Positions 8,925 through 17,656 of a DNA stretch of 64,000 nt are shown here, piece after piece. The DNA is from Lysobacter enzymogenes (GTDB lineage: Bacteria > Pseudomonadota > Gammaproteobacteria > Xanthomonadales > Xanthomonadaceae). Position 1 is the stretch's first letter. The number at the start of each line of letters is the position of its first letter. A model generated the notes under the pieces. That model had not been told where the DNA came from. It saw only the letters and a list, made by a program, of their open reading frames with translations, and searched no databases. The translations under genes and the position numbers were made by a program. Where the stretch lies: assembly GCF_900106525.1 (NCBI RefSeq), contig NZ_FNOG01000008.1:286127-350126 (forward strand), in the 5' to 3' direction.

Positions 8925-9188
8925 TCAGCGCTGCGGCGGTTCGGACTGGCTGGCGGCGGCGAGCTTGCGCGCTTCGGCCTGCTCGCGCAGGCGGCGCAGT
9001 TCGGCCGGGTCGATCATCGACGACACGTCGCGGCTGTGGTTGTCCAGGCGCCGCGCCAGCAGGCCCATGACCCCGGCGATCAGCAGGCCGAGCGCGGCCA
9101 GCAGGCCGACGGCCATCAGCGCGGGCGAGGTGGTCTTCAGCGCCAGCCCGAAGGCGGCGAAGGCCAGCAGCAGGTAAACCCAAGGCAT
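8925..9188 (-). CDS. Small two-helix membrane protein of unknown function
   Basis: The product has 87 residues. Two hydrophobic segments (about 3-20 and 25-47) are followed by a charged cytoplasmic tail with PAELRRLREQAEARKL, probably helical. I do not recognise the family beyond conserved membrane protein. It is upstream of pdxJ on the same strand with a 110-bp gap. Confidence 0.7.
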   Translation of the reverse strand: MPWVYLLLAFAAFGLALKTTSPALMAVGLLAALGLLIAGVMGLLARRLDNHSRDVSSMIDPAELRRLREQAEARKLAAASQSEPPQR

Positions 9189-9434
9189 TGCGGCGTGCTC
9201 CCTGACGAAAACGGCGTATCCCCTGTCCGGGCCGGTCGCGACGGGCCGGCCGGGGGCCTCGGACGGGCCCGGGTCGAGTGTAGCGCGGGCCGGCGCAGGC
9301 TACAGCCGGGGCGGTGCGCGGCTGCGACCGCCGGCACATCGGGGCGGAGTGGCGGCTGGGGGAACGGGCTGAATGCGCGGGTGGTTGCGCGGACCGGTTG
9401 GAGCGATGCGCGGCGTGGCTGCGAGGTCTGGCTG

Positions 9435-9521
9435 TGTAGGAGCGGCGCGAGCCGCGACCGCGACTTCCGGCCTGCGGCGCGAGCTTGAAACCCCGCGGTC
9501 GCGGCTCGCGCCGCTCCTACA
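9435..9521. repeat. REP-like palindrome, paired copies
   Basis: Two inverted copies of the GTAGGAGCGGCGCRAGCC unit (9435-9462 and 9494-9521) face each other around a short spacer and can form a long hairpin. A near-duplicate follows at 9606. Together they fill much of the 536-base gap between the small membrane protein and the cardiolipin synthase. Confidence 0.85.
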
Positions 9522-9605
9522 GGGGGCGATCGTGGCTTCGCGGTGATCGGGCACGCTCGCTGCGGCTTGGGCGGATGCGGATGCGAGGTGGCTGCGAGGT
9601 CCGAC

Positions 9606-9692
9606 TGTAGGAGCGGCGCGAGCCGCGACCGCGACTTCCGGCCTGCGGCGCGAGCTTGGAACCCCGCGGTCGCGGCTTGCGCCGCTCCTACA
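9606..9692. repeat. REP-like palindrome, second paired copy
   Basis: Nearly identical to the element at 9435-9521, including the spacer (GACTTCCGGCCTGCGGCGCG), which points to a recent tandem duplication of the whole unit. It lies just beyond the 3' end of the cardiolipin synthase gene. Confidence 0.85.
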
Positions 9693-9724
9693 GGGGGCGG
9701 CCGCGGCAGCGCGGGCGGTGGCGG

Positions 9725-11173
9725 TTACAGCAGCGGCGAGACCAGCCGCGCCAGGGCTTCGGGCAGGCGCACGCGCCACAGCGAGCGGTTGCGGTCGTTG
9801 CGTACGCGCGGGGCGCGCGAGCATTCCTGTTCGATCAGTGCGGCCAAGCGGCCGCCGAGGTCGGCGTTGTAGAACATCACCGAGATCTCGAAGTTGAGCC
9901 GGAAGCTGCGGTGGTCGAAGTTGGCCGAGCCGATGATGACGCTCTCGTCGTCGCACAGCAGCGCCTTGGTGTGGAGCATGCGCGGGCCGTATTCGTGGAT
10001 TTTGACCCCGGCTTCGAGCAGTTCGTCGAAGTAGGAGCGCGCGGCATAGGTGACCAGGCGGCTGTCGCTGAGCTTGGGCACCAGCAGGCGCACGTCCAGG
10101 CCGCCGAGCGCGGCCGAGGTCAGGGCCATGCGCGCGGCTTCGCCCGGGACGAAGTACGGCGTCACCAGCCACACCCGGTGGCGGGCGGCGTGGATCGCGC
10201 CGACATGGACGCGATGGATCGCTTCCCAGTTCGAATCCGGGCCCGAGCTGACCACTTGCGCGGCGATCGTGCCCGGCTGCGGCGCCAGGTGCAGTTGCTT
10301 GAGCGGCGGTTGGCCGGTGGCATAGCACCAGTCCTCGATGAAGACCAGTTCCAGCTCGCGCACCACGTCGCCTTCCAGGCGCAGGTGCAGGTCGCGGTAA
10401 GCGTCCTTGCGCGCGCGCTCGTCCTCTTCGTCGGTGATGTTGATGCCGCCGGTGTAGCCGACGCGGCCGTCGATGACCACGATCTTGCGGTGGGTGCGCA
10501 GGTTGAGCCACGGCCGGTGCCAGAACCAGCGCAGCTTCATCGGATGGAACCAGGCCGCTTCGCCGCCGGCGTCGATCAACGGCTTCAGGAAGCGCTGCGA
10601 AGTGCTGCCCGAACCGACCGCATCGAGCAGCAGCCGCACCTTGACCCCGGCGCGGGCGCGCTCGACCAGCGCATCGCGCAGCGCGGTGCCGATGCCGTCG
10701 GGCTGGTAGATGTAGTACTCCAGGTGGATGTGCTCGCGCGCCTGGGCGATGTCGGCCAGCAGCGAGGCGTACTTGGCGCCGCCGTCGATCAGCAGGCGCG
10801 CCTCGGTGGCGGTGGTCGGCGGCAGGCCGGTGGTGGCCTGGCCCAGCCGCGACAGCTCGATCGCTTCCGGCGACGGCGTCAGCCCCGGCGGCGGCGCCGG
10901 CAGCGCGGCGCGCGCGCGCACCCGACGCAGGCGCTGGCGGTGGATGCGCTGCGGGCCGAAGAAGAAATAGATCAGAAAGCCGATGTAAGGCAGCAGGGCG
11001 AGGCTGAAGAGCCAGCTCAGGGTCGCCACCGGTTCGCGCTTCTGCAGCACGATCCAGGTGCTCAGCCAGACCAGATAGATCGCCCAGCCGGCGGTGAGGT
11101 AGAAACCGATGTGGGGAATGGCGACGAGGTCCTGCCACAGAGCGGTCAGCGAGTCGGGCACGGGAAGCTCCAT
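9725..11173 (-). CDS. cls: Cardiolipin synthase, phospholipase D family
   Basis: It joins two phosphatidylglycerol molecules, or PG with another phospholipid, to form cardiolipin at the inner membrane. The 482 residues contain two N-terminal membrane helices (about 22-44 and 50-70), the pattern RIHRQRLRR, and two HKD motifs: HRKIVVID starting at residue 228 and HTKALLCDD starting at residue 401, each followed by a GG/GSAN stretch. The size and two-helix N-terminus match ClsA-type enzymes. No gene overlaps it. It is flanked by REP elements at its 3' end. Confidence 0.95.
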   Translation of the reverse strand: MELPVPDSLTALWQDLVAIPHIGFYLTAGWAIYLVWLSTWIVLQKREPVATLSWLFSLALLPYIGFLIYFFFGPQRIHRQRLRRVRARAALPAPPPGLTPSPEAIELSRLGQATTGLPPTTATEARLLIDGGAKYASLLADIAQAREHIHLEYYIYQPDGIGTALRDALVERARAGVKVRLLLDAVGSGSTSQRFLKPLIDAGGEAAWFHPMKLRWFWHRPWLNLRTHRKIVVIDGRVGYTGGINITDEEDERARKDAYRDLHLRLEGDVVRELELVFIEDWCYATGQPPLKQLHLAPQPGTIAAQVVSSGPDSNWEAIHRVHVGAIHAARHRVWLVTPYFVPGEAARMALTSAALGGLDVRLLVPKLSDSRLVTYAARSYFDELLEAGVKIHEYGPRMLHTKALLCDDESVIIGSANFDHRSFRLNFEISVMFYNADLGGRLAALIEQECSRAPRVRNDRNRSLWRVRLPEALARLVSPLL

Positions 11174-11336
11174 CGGAGGGTGGCGCGGCCGTGGCCGGCG
11201 CCGGGCTAGGCTAGCCCGTGCGGGGGCGAGCGCAAAGCGCGCGGTCGGTCGTTTCGCATCGATCGCCTCGACCCCGCCGCCGCCCGCCGCGCGTTAGCCC
11301 TGCTCGTGCCGTCCCGGCCCGACTGGAGCAAACCTC

Positions 11337-12113
11337 ATGCCGCGTTTCGCCTGCTGGTGGTTGTTGTCCGCGCTGCTCGCCGCCGCGCCCTCCTCCGCCG
11401 CGCCGCGCTATCTGGCGCCCGGACCGGAGCCGCGCGCGATCAGCGTGTCCGGTTCGGCCGAGATCAAGGTGCCGCCGGACGAAGTGCTGCTGAGCGTCGG
11501 CGTGGAATCGCGCGCGATCGCGCTGGCCGACGCCAAGCGCGCCAACGACGCCGACGTGGCCAAGGCGCTGGCCTTCCTGCGCGCCAGCGGCGTGGCCGAC
11601 AAGGACGTGCAGACCGATTACGTCAACATCGAGCCGCATTACTCCTACGACACCGATACCGCCACCACGCGCTTGCGCCCGGAGTTCTACGTCGTGCGCA
11701 AGAGCATCGGCGTGCGCCTGACCCGGATCGGCGCCTACGAATCGGTGCTGGCCGGGCTGCTGAGCAACGGCGTGCAGCACGTGCACGGGATCGAGTTCCG
11801 CACCTCGCAGCTGCGCAAGCACCGCGACGCCGCGCGCGCGCTGGCGATCCGCGCCGCGCGGGAGAAGGCCGACGCCTTGGCCGGCGAACTGGGCGTGCGC
11901 CGCGGCGAGGTCCAGACGGTGTCGGAGTCCTACTCCGGCGGCTGGTGGCGCGGCAGCGGCTGGTGGGGCAACACCGGCGGCGGGCAGGCGATGCAGAACG
12001 TGGTCCAGCAGGCCGGCGGCGGTGGGGGCGGCGCCGGCGAGGACGGCGCGACCCTGGCGGTGGGGCAGATCAGCGTCAATGCGACGGTGAATGCGAGTTT
12101 CGCGATCGAGTAA
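11337..12113 (+). CDS. SIMPL domain (DUF541) protein, exported
   Basis: The product has 258 residues. A signal peptide (CWWLLSALLAAAPSSA) predicts a periplasmic location. The SIMPL signature follows: ISVSGSAEIKVPPDEVLLSVGVESRA near residue 30, the central IGVRLTRIGAYESVLAGLLSNGV, and RAAREKADALAGELGV. Homologues include the BP26 antigen of Brucella, which forms ring-like channels, and E. coli YggE, linked to oxidative-stress tolerance. A Gly/Trp-rich insertion (GGWWRGSGWWGNTGGGQ) and a polyglycine stretch near the C-terminus are unusual additions. Confidence 0.88.
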   Translation: MPRFACWWLLSALLAAAPSSAAPRYLAPGPEPRAISVSGSAEIKVPPDEVLLSVGVESRAIALADAKRANDADVAKALAFLRASGVADKDVQTDYVNIEPHYSYDTDTATTRLRPEFYVVRKSIGVRLTRIGAYESVLAGLLSNGVQHVHGIEFRTSQLRKHRDAARALAIRAAREKADALAGELGVRRGEVQTVSESYSGGWWRGSGWWGNTGGGQAMQNVVQQAGGGGGGAGEDGATLAVGQISVNATVNASFAIE

Positions 12114-12177
12114 CGGGTGCGGCGGTGGCGGCGATTGGTGCGGTCGCGGGGGCGAGCCGGCGTCGTTGTTGTGGGGT

Positions 12178-12205
12178 CGCGGTCGCGGCTTGCGCCGCTC
12201 CTACA
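12178..12205. repeat. REP-like half element
   Basis: A single copy of the REP unit (CTCCTACA end on the right) in the gap after the SIMPL gene. Confidence 0.8.
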
Positions 12206-12308
12206 GGGGCTTCGGCTGCGACCGCGGAGCCTCGATCTCGCGCCGCCGCCTCCGGTCTGATCCTGCCCGATCCGGCAAATCGCCTCACAAACAGAACGCC
12301 GACCGAGC

Positions 12309-12473
12309 TTGGGGATAAGTCGTGGGCAGCGCTGTGAACAAACCCGCGCAAACCGACCGCTGGCGCGGGTTTTCCTGAACGGGGACGGCTGGGGATAAGT
12401 GCTGTCGATAAGCGCCGGCTCGTTCATCTGCCTGACCGGTTGTCCACAGCCCCGCCGGCCGGGGTTATCCACC
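12309..12473. promoter_or_regulatory. Small cluster of DnaA-box-like sequences
   Basis: The gap before the radical SAM gene holds TGGGGATAA twice (12310 and 12390; TTATCCCCA on the - strand), TTGTTCACA (-, 12333-12341), an exact TTGTCCACA (+, 12440-12448) and TTATCCACC (+, 12465-12473). This five-site grouping in 165 bases resembles the mixed strong and weak boxes of replication-control regions. Its function is unknown. Confidence 0.5.
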
Positions 12474-12548
12474 GTCCGAGCGCTGCGGCGGCTCGACCCG
12501 GCCGCGGCGTCGCATCCGCTGCGACGGCGCCGGCCTACCCTGGGGCGC

Positions 12549-13652
12549 ATGGATTCGGCGCGCAAAACCCAGATCTCCATGCAGCCGGCGGCGATCAAAG
12601 GCCGCGGCGCGGCCAGCTTCGTCGACGGCCGCTTCGCCGTGCGCACCGCCCACGGCGAGGACGACGGTTGGGGCTCGGTCTACGAGGACGCCGAACTCGC
12701 CGCGCGTCCGGACACGGTGGTGACCGAGGAGACCGCGCGCAGCATCATCAGCCGCAACGACTCGCCCGACATCGCCTTCGGCCAGTCGGTGAACCCCTAC
12801 CGCGGTTGCGAGCACGGCTGCGTCTACTGCTTCGCCCGGCCCTCGCACGCCTACCTCGAACTGTCGCCGGGCCTGGACTTCGAAACCCGGCTGTTCGCCA
12901 AGACCAACGCCGCCGAGCGCCTGCAGAACGAACTCGCCCGCCCGGGCTACCAGTGCGCGCCGATCGCGCTGGGCATCAACACCGATTCCTACCAGCCGAT
13001 CGAGCGCCGTTTCCGCATCACCCGCGGTGTGATCGAGGTGCTCGACGCCTGCTCGCACCCTTTCAGCCTGATCACCAAGAACGCCTCGATCGTGCGCGAT
13101 GTCGAGGTGCTGGCGTCGATGGCGCAGCGCGGGTTGGTGTCGGTGTATTTCTCGGTGACCACGCTCGACAACCAGCTCTCGGCGCGGATGGAGCCGCGCG
13201 CCTCGGCGCCGCACTCGCGGCTCAAGGCGATGCGCACCTTGGCCGAAGCCGGGGTGCCGGTGGGCGTGATGGTCGCGCCGGTGATTCCGATGATCAACGA
13301 CGGCGAGATCGAACGCATTCTCGAGGCCGCGCACGAGGCCGGCGCGCGCGCCGCGGGCTATGTGCTGCTGCGGCTGCCGCACGAGCTCAAGCAGGTCTGG
13401 CGCGACTGGCTGCAGCTGCACTACCCCGACCGCGCCGCGCACGTGATGAGCCTGGTCCAGCAGATGAGCGGCGGCAAGGATTACGACGCGCGCTTCGGCC
13501 ACCGCATGCGCGGGCACGGGCCGTTCGCGCAACTGATCGGGCAGCGTTTCCAGAAGGCCTGGAAGCGGCACGGCTTCGGCCGCTTGCCGGCGCTGGATAC
13601 GAGCCGGTTCGTCGCGCCGCGCAAGCCGACGCCGCAGCTGGAGTTGTTTTGA
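12549..13652 (+). CDS. Radical SAM protein, PA0069/Rv2578c type
   Basis: The product has 367 residues. The iron-sulfur motif is CEHGCVYC (Cys87, Cys91, Cys94), followed by FARPSHAYLEL, which marks the PA0069-like subfamily. The body continues with GINTDSYQPIER and LITKNASIVRDVE, typical of spore-photoproduct-lyase-like radical SAM proteins. The C-terminus RKPTPQLELF is characteristic. The reaction is not established for this family. The frame is open 150 bases further upstream, but the ATG at 12549 precedes the family's conserved start region, and the upstream part contains the DnaA-box-like cluster. Confidence 0.9.
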   Translation: MDSARKTQISMQPAAIKGRGAASFVDGRFAVRTAHGEDDGWGSVYEDAELAARPDTVVTEETARSIISRNDSPDIAFGQSVNPYRGCEHGCVYCFARPSHAYLELSPGLDFETRLFAKTNAAERLQNELARPGYQCAPIALGINTDSYQPIERRFRITRGVIEVLDACSHPFSLITKNASIVRDVEVLASMAQRGLVSVYFSVTTLDNQLSARMEPRASAPHSRLKAMRTLAEAGVPVGVMVAPVIPMINDGEIERILEAAHEAGARAAGYVLLRLPHELKQVWRDWLQLHYPDRAAHVMSLVQQMSGGKDYDARFGHRMRGHGPFAQLIGQRFQKAWKRHGFGRLPALDTSRFVAPRKPTPQLELF

Positions 13653-13703
13653 GGGCGGCGGATAAGTCCGCGGATTCGGCCGTGTCGGTGGCGAGCGGTG
13701 TGG

Positions 13704-13712
13704 TTGTCCACA
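13704..13712 (+). promoter_or_regulatory. Isolated DnaA-box sequence
   Basis: An exact TTGTCCACA in the gap between the radical SAM gene and the next REP element. Confidence 0.45.
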
Positions 13713-13780
13713 GATGCGGGCGGCGATGCGGATTCGTTGTCGATACCTGCGGCTTCGGGATGGCGATGTAGACCGGTTTT

Positions 13781-13861
13781 CGCGGTCGCGGCTCGCGCCG
13801 CTCCTACAGTCGCTGCGTCGCGGCCGAAGCCCCTGTAGGAGTGGCGCAGGCCGCGACCGCG
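13781..13861. repeat. REP-like palindrome, paired copies
   Basis: Two inverted units point inwards to a short spacer (GTCGCTGCGTCGCGGCC) between the radical SAM gene and the MFS transporter, two convergent genes. It may serve as a bidirectional transcription stop. Confidence 0.85.
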
Positions 13862-13919
13862 CCACCGCAAACACGGCGACACTCTCTTCGCGCGGCGCCA
13901 GACGCCCGCACAGCCGCCT

Positions 13920-15503
13920 TCACCCCGCTGCGTCCTCGCACAACGCTTCGACCGCCAGCGGCGCCTGCCCCGCCACCTCCGCCGCCGGCCCCAGCAACGC
14001 ATACACCACCCACGCCACCGCCGCCGTCGCCGCGGCCAGCGCATACATCAGCCACGCGAACGCGCTGTCGTAGGCCGCGCGCAAGGCCGCCGGCGCGAAC
14101 TGCGGCAGCAGCGCCTGCGCGCGCGCCGCGTCGCCGGTGGCCAGTCGCTGCGCGGCCTGGTTCAAGGCCTCGCCCGCGGCCGCGCCGGCGTGGCCGAGCC
14201 GCCACTGCAACAGCCCGGCCAGCGCCGCGGCCACCACCGCCAGGGCGATGCCCTCGCCCGACACGCGGCTGGCGCCGAACACGCCGGCGGCCATGCCGGC
14301 GCGTTCCTTCGGCACCACGCTGATCGCCAGGCCGTCCATCAGCCCCCACGGAATCGCCGAGCCGGTGCCGATCAACAGCATCGGCGCGATCAGGCCGTAG
14401 ACCTCGCCGCGCCCGGCGGCCCAGCCCAGCCAGGCCAGGCCGGCCGCGGCCAGCAGCAGGCCGGCCGCGCACAAGGTCGAGGCGGCCACGCGATGGTTGA
14501 GCACCGCGGCGAGCATCGGCACCACCAGCATCGGCGCCGACAGCGCGATCATCATCAAGCCGGCGTCGAGCGTGCCCAGGCCGTGGATGCCGATCAGCCG
14601 CACCGGCAGCAGCACGATCAGCGCGAGGTAACACAGCCCGGTGCCGATCGGCAGCAACTGCGCGCCGACGAAGCGCGGATAGCGCAGCAGGCTCAGATCC
14701 AGCATCGGCCGCGTCGCGCCGGCGTTGGCGAGCGCGGTTTCGATCCGCACGAACCACCACAGCAACAACGCCGAACCGATCAGCGCCGCCAGCACCCACG
14801 GGTCGCCCCAGCCGCGCTCGGGCGCTTGCAGCACGCCGATGGTCAGCAGCGCCAGCATCGCGGTCGAACTCAGGCTGCCGCGCCAGTCCAGGCCGCCGGC
14901 GTCGGGATCGCGCGACTCGCGCATGCGCGGCACGCCGAACACCGTCGCCAGCACCGCGATGGCCAGACTCGACAGGAACACCGAACGCCAGCCCTGCACC
15001 TGCAGCAGCCAGCCGGCCAGGCTCGGCCCGAACGCCAGCCCCAGGCCGAACGCGGTGCCGAGCAGGCTGAAGGCGCGGATCCGCGCCGGGCCGTGGAATT
15101 CCTGCGACAGCGCGGCGTTGCCGCCGGCCAGCGCCAGCGCCGCGGCGATGCCTTGCAGCACCCGCAACGCATTGAGCGCGGCCAGACTCGGCGCCAGCGC
15201 CAGCAGCAGTGAGACCGCGGCGTAGGCCACGATGCCGATAGTGAACACGCGCTTGCGCCCGTAGGTGTCGGCGAGGGTGCCGGCGGCCATCAGGCAGCTG
15301 CCGAAGGCGAGCATGAAGGCGTTGGTCATCCAGTTCAGCGCCACTGGGCTGCCGCCGAGTTCGGCGGCGATGGCCGGGATCGCCACCGGCGGCGCGGTGA
15401 AGCTCAGCGGCAGCACCAGCCCGGCCAGGCACACGGCGCCGAGGATCCAGAAACGGTCGTGGCGGCCGGGCGCGGGCCCGGCGGGAGAGGGGGAAGCGGA
15501 CAT
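13920..15503 (-). CDS. MFS transporter, 14-helix drug/metabolite exporter type
   Basis: The product has 527 residues and many hydrophobic segments, consistent with the 14-helix DHA2 family of proton-coupled exporters. Family motifs are present: GSCLMAAGTLADTYGRKRVF (motif A, helices 2-3) and GIAAALALAGGNAALSQEF. The start at 15503 (MSASPSPAGP) is preferred to an upstream in-frame start because it lies directly before the first hydrophobic segment. It is divergent from the LysR regulator, with a 125-bp shared intergenic region carrying a LysR-type operator, so it is probably that regulator's target. Confidence 0.9.
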   Translation of the reverse strand: MSASPSPAGPAPGRHDRFWILGAVCLAGLVLPLSFTAPPVAIPAIAAELGGSPVALNWMTNAFMLAFGSCLMAAGTLADTYGRKRVFTIGIVAYAAVSLLLALAPSLAALNALRVLQGIAAALALAGGNAALSQEFHGPARIRAFSLLGTAFGLGLAFGPSLAGWLLQVQGWRSVFLSSLAIAVLATVFGVPRMRESRDPDAGGLDWRGSLSSTAMLALLTIGVLQAPERGWGDPWVLAALIGSALLLWWFVRIETALANAGATRPMLDLSLLRYPRFVGAQLLPIGTGLCYLALIVLLPVRLIGIHGLGTLDAGLMMIALSAPMLVVPMLAAVLNHRVAASTLCAAGLLLAAAGLAWLGWAAGRGEVYGLIAPMLLIGTGSAIPWGLMDGLAISVVPKERAGMAAGVFGASRVSGEGIALAVVAAALAGLLQWRLGHAGAAAGEALNQAAQRLATGDAARAQALLPQFAPAALRAAYDSAFAWLMYALAAATAAVAWVVYALLGPAAEVAGQAPLAVEALCEDAAG

Positions 15504-15579
15504 GCGGTCGGCCGTGGGGGGACGGTGCGCCAGCTTAGGAGTGCCGCAATCGGCGAAAAACACCGTGCCGGTTCATGCT

Positions 15580-15600
15580 TTATGGAGCAAATGGCCATAA
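15580..15600. promoter_or_regulatory. LysR-type operator candidate between the MFS and LysR genes
   Basis: TTATGG at 15580-15585 and CCATAA at 15595-15600 form a perfect 6-bp dyad with a 9-base spacer, matching the T-N11-A geometry of LysR-type sites. It is 29 bases upstream of the LysR start and 77 bases from the MFS start. Confidence 0.6.
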
Positions 15601-15628
15601 TGGCCGCCTCGCCCCCGAGGATCGCCGC

Positions 15629-16531
15629 ATGGACAAGCTCGGCAGCCTGCTCGCCTTCGTGCGCACCGCCCACGCCCGCAGCTTCGTCGCCGCCGCGCGC
15701 CAGCTCGGGGTCTCGTCCTCGGCGGTGGGCAAGAGCGTGGCGCGGCTGGAGCAGCAACTCGGCGTGCGCCTGCTCCAGCGCAACACCCGCAACGTCCAGC
15801 TGACCGAGGAAGGCCGCCAGTTCTACGAGCGCTGCAAGCCGCTGCTGGACGAACTGGAAGACGCCGAAGCCGCGCTGACCCAGGCCATGCAGGCGCCGCG
15901 CGGGCGCCTGCGCATCAGCCTGCCGACCGTGGGCTACCGCTTCCTGGTGCCGGTGCTGGGCGAGTTCCGCCAGTGTTATCCACAGGTCGAGCTGGAGCTG
16001 GACTTCAACGACCAGATCGTCGACGTCATCGACGGCGGTTTCGACGCCGCCATCCGCAGCGGCGACATGCCCGACTCGCGCCTGCGCGCGCGCCGGCTCG
16101 GGCCGTTCTGCTTCATGTTGTGCGCCGCGCCCGAGTACCTGGCGCGGCGCGGCGAGCCGCGCGCGCCGGCCGATCTGGCCGGGCACGACTGCATCCACTT
16201 CCGCTTCGCCAACAGCGGCAAGCTGCAGGAATGGTCGCTGCGGCTGGAGCCCGGCGAAGTCGCGCCGCACCTGCCGGCGGCATTGGTGTGCAACAACAGC
16301 GAAGCGGCGGTGGAGGCGGCGGTGCACGGCCTCGGCATCGTCTACTCAGTCGACTTCCTGGTGCGCGACCACCTCGCCGCCGGACGCCTGCAGCGCGTGC
16401 TGCCGGGATTCGAGACCCAGCGCGGCCAGTTCTGGGCGTTGTGGCCGGCGCACCGGCACGTGTCGCCGAAGCTGCGGGTGTTCCTGGATTTCATCGGCGA
16501 GCGTTTGTTCCGGCACAAGCCGATCACTTGA
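15629..16531 (+). CDS. LysR family transcriptional regulator
   Basis: The product has 300 residues. The winged-helix N-terminus (LLAFVRTAHARSFVAAARQ, then SAVGKSVARLEQQLGVRLLQRNTRNVQLTEEG) covers residues 1-60, followed by a periplasmic-binding-protein-like effector domain. It resembles the CrgA/YafC-like subgroup that usually controls a divergent transporter or oxidoreductase. The gene contains an exact TTATCCACA at 15976-15984, probably by chance. The start ATG at 15629 gives the standard LysR start (MDKLGSLLAFV). Confidence 0.94.
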   Translation: MDKLGSLLAFVRTAHARSFVAAARQLGVSSSAVGKSVARLEQQLGVRLLQRNTRNVQLTEEGRQFYERCKPLLDELEDAEAALTQAMQAPRGRLRISLPTVGYRFLVPVLGEFRQCYPQVELELDFNDQIVDVIDGGFDAAIRSGDMPDSRLRARRLGPFCFMLCAAPEYLARRGEPRAPADLAGHDCIHFRFANSGKLQEWSLRLEPGEVAPHLPAALVCNNSEAAVEAAVHGLGIVYSVDFLVRDHLAAGRLQRVLPGFETQRGQFWALWPAHRHVSPKLRVFLDFIGERLFRHKPIT

Positions 16532-16799
16532 GCGCCGCGCCGCATCGATCTGGCCGACTGTGGCCGCAGCGAGGCCGCGCTGGCACCGGCGCGCGGCGTG
16601 GCCGACAATGCGGCCAGCGCGCCGCGCTACCGGGCGCGCGGCTGTTTCGTTCGAATCGCCGGCGCCGCGTCGCCGGATCTTCCAGGACGCCGCCGCACGG
16701 ATGCTCACGCCCCCGCTGTCCCCCGCACGCTTGTCTTCGGCTTCGCGCCGCTGCGCGCGCTCTGCCGTGCGCGTCTCCCCCTTTCCGCAAGGACTCCGC

Positions 16800-17642
16800 A
16801 TGTTCCGATCCGTCCCGTTCCGCGCCTGCGCGGCGCTGGCCCTGCTCGCCGTCGCCGCGCTGAGCCAGGCCGCCGGCTTCGATTGCCGCCGCGCGCGCAC
16901 CCAGGTCGAGAAAACCATCTGCGCCGACGCCGAGCTGTCGCGTCTGGACAGCGAAATGAACGCGCTCTACAAACAGATCCGCGCCGAAACCCGCGGCGTC
17001 GACGGCGAGACCGGCTGGCAGGTCGATCCGGTCGCCGCCGAGAACGCGCGCTGGCTGGCCGGCCGCAACGAATGCCGCGACGCGGCCTGCATCCGCAGCG
17101 CCTACCAGCAGCGCATCGCGCAGCTGCGCCGCGACTGGGGCGAGGCGCTGACGCCGGCGCAGGCCGCGGCCGCTACGCCGGCCCAGGACAAGCTCGACTA
17201 CCGTTACGACCGCCACGGCGACTTCAAGGTCTTCATCGCCGACTTGCGCAAGGCGGTGGCCGCCGACGACCGCGTGGCGGTGGCGAAGATGACCGCGCGC
17301 CCGTTCGCCGATTTCAGCCACGGCAGCAGCTGCCTGCCCGGCAACGACCCCTGCGACGCGCAGCAGCGCAAGCAATCGGCCAGCGCGCGCGACCAGGCCG
17401 AGGTGGTCGCCAAGTACGACCGCATCGTCACCGCGGCGGTGCGCGCCGCGCTCAAGGCCAACCGGGTGCGCGCGTACTCGCGCAAGCTCGATTCGGGCGA
17501 GGACGAAAACGGCGAGGTGCAGGCGCCGGGCGCGATCGAGCCCGGCGAGTACTTGCTGGAAAACGACGATATCCACACCCAGCGCGTGTTCAAGCGCGTC
17601 GACGGCGTGTACAAGCTGCAGCGCATTCCGTTCTATTCCTGA
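16800..17642 (+). CDS. Exported LprI-like (DUF1311) protein
   Basis: The product has 280 residues. A signal peptide (CAALALLAVAALSQAAG) is followed immediately by a DUF1311/LprI-like domain (FDCRRARTQVEKTICADAEL, then the AALYKQI-type helix). Its cysteines (FDC, TIC, ECRDAAC) probably form disulfides. LprI of Mycobacterium inhibits lysozyme; that activity is not proven for most family members. The C-terminal 130 residues form an uncharacterised domain. It is 14 bp upstream of a second gene with the same cysteine motif, so the two are probably co-transcribed. The ATG is chosen for its signal peptide. Confidence 0.8.
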   Translation: MFRSVPFRACAALALLAVAALSQAAGFDCRRARTQVEKTICADAELSRLDSEMNALYKQIRAETRGVDGETGWQVDPVAAENARWLAGRNECRDAACIRSAYQQRIAQLRRDWGEALTPAQAAAATPAQDKLDYRYDRHGDFKVFIADLRKAVAADDRVAVAKMTARPFADFSHGSSCLPGNDPCDAQQRKQSASARDQAEVVAKYDRIVTAAVRAALKANRVRAYSRKLDSGEDENGEVQAPGAIEPGEYLLENDDIHTQRVFKRVDGVYKLQRIPFYS

Positions 17643-17656
17643 GCCAGGACGCTTTC

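Noticed and set aside
15976..15984. TTATCCACA inside the LysR gene as a functional box
   Set aside because: It is a single site within coding sequence and lies away from the other clusters; chance is the simpler explanation.
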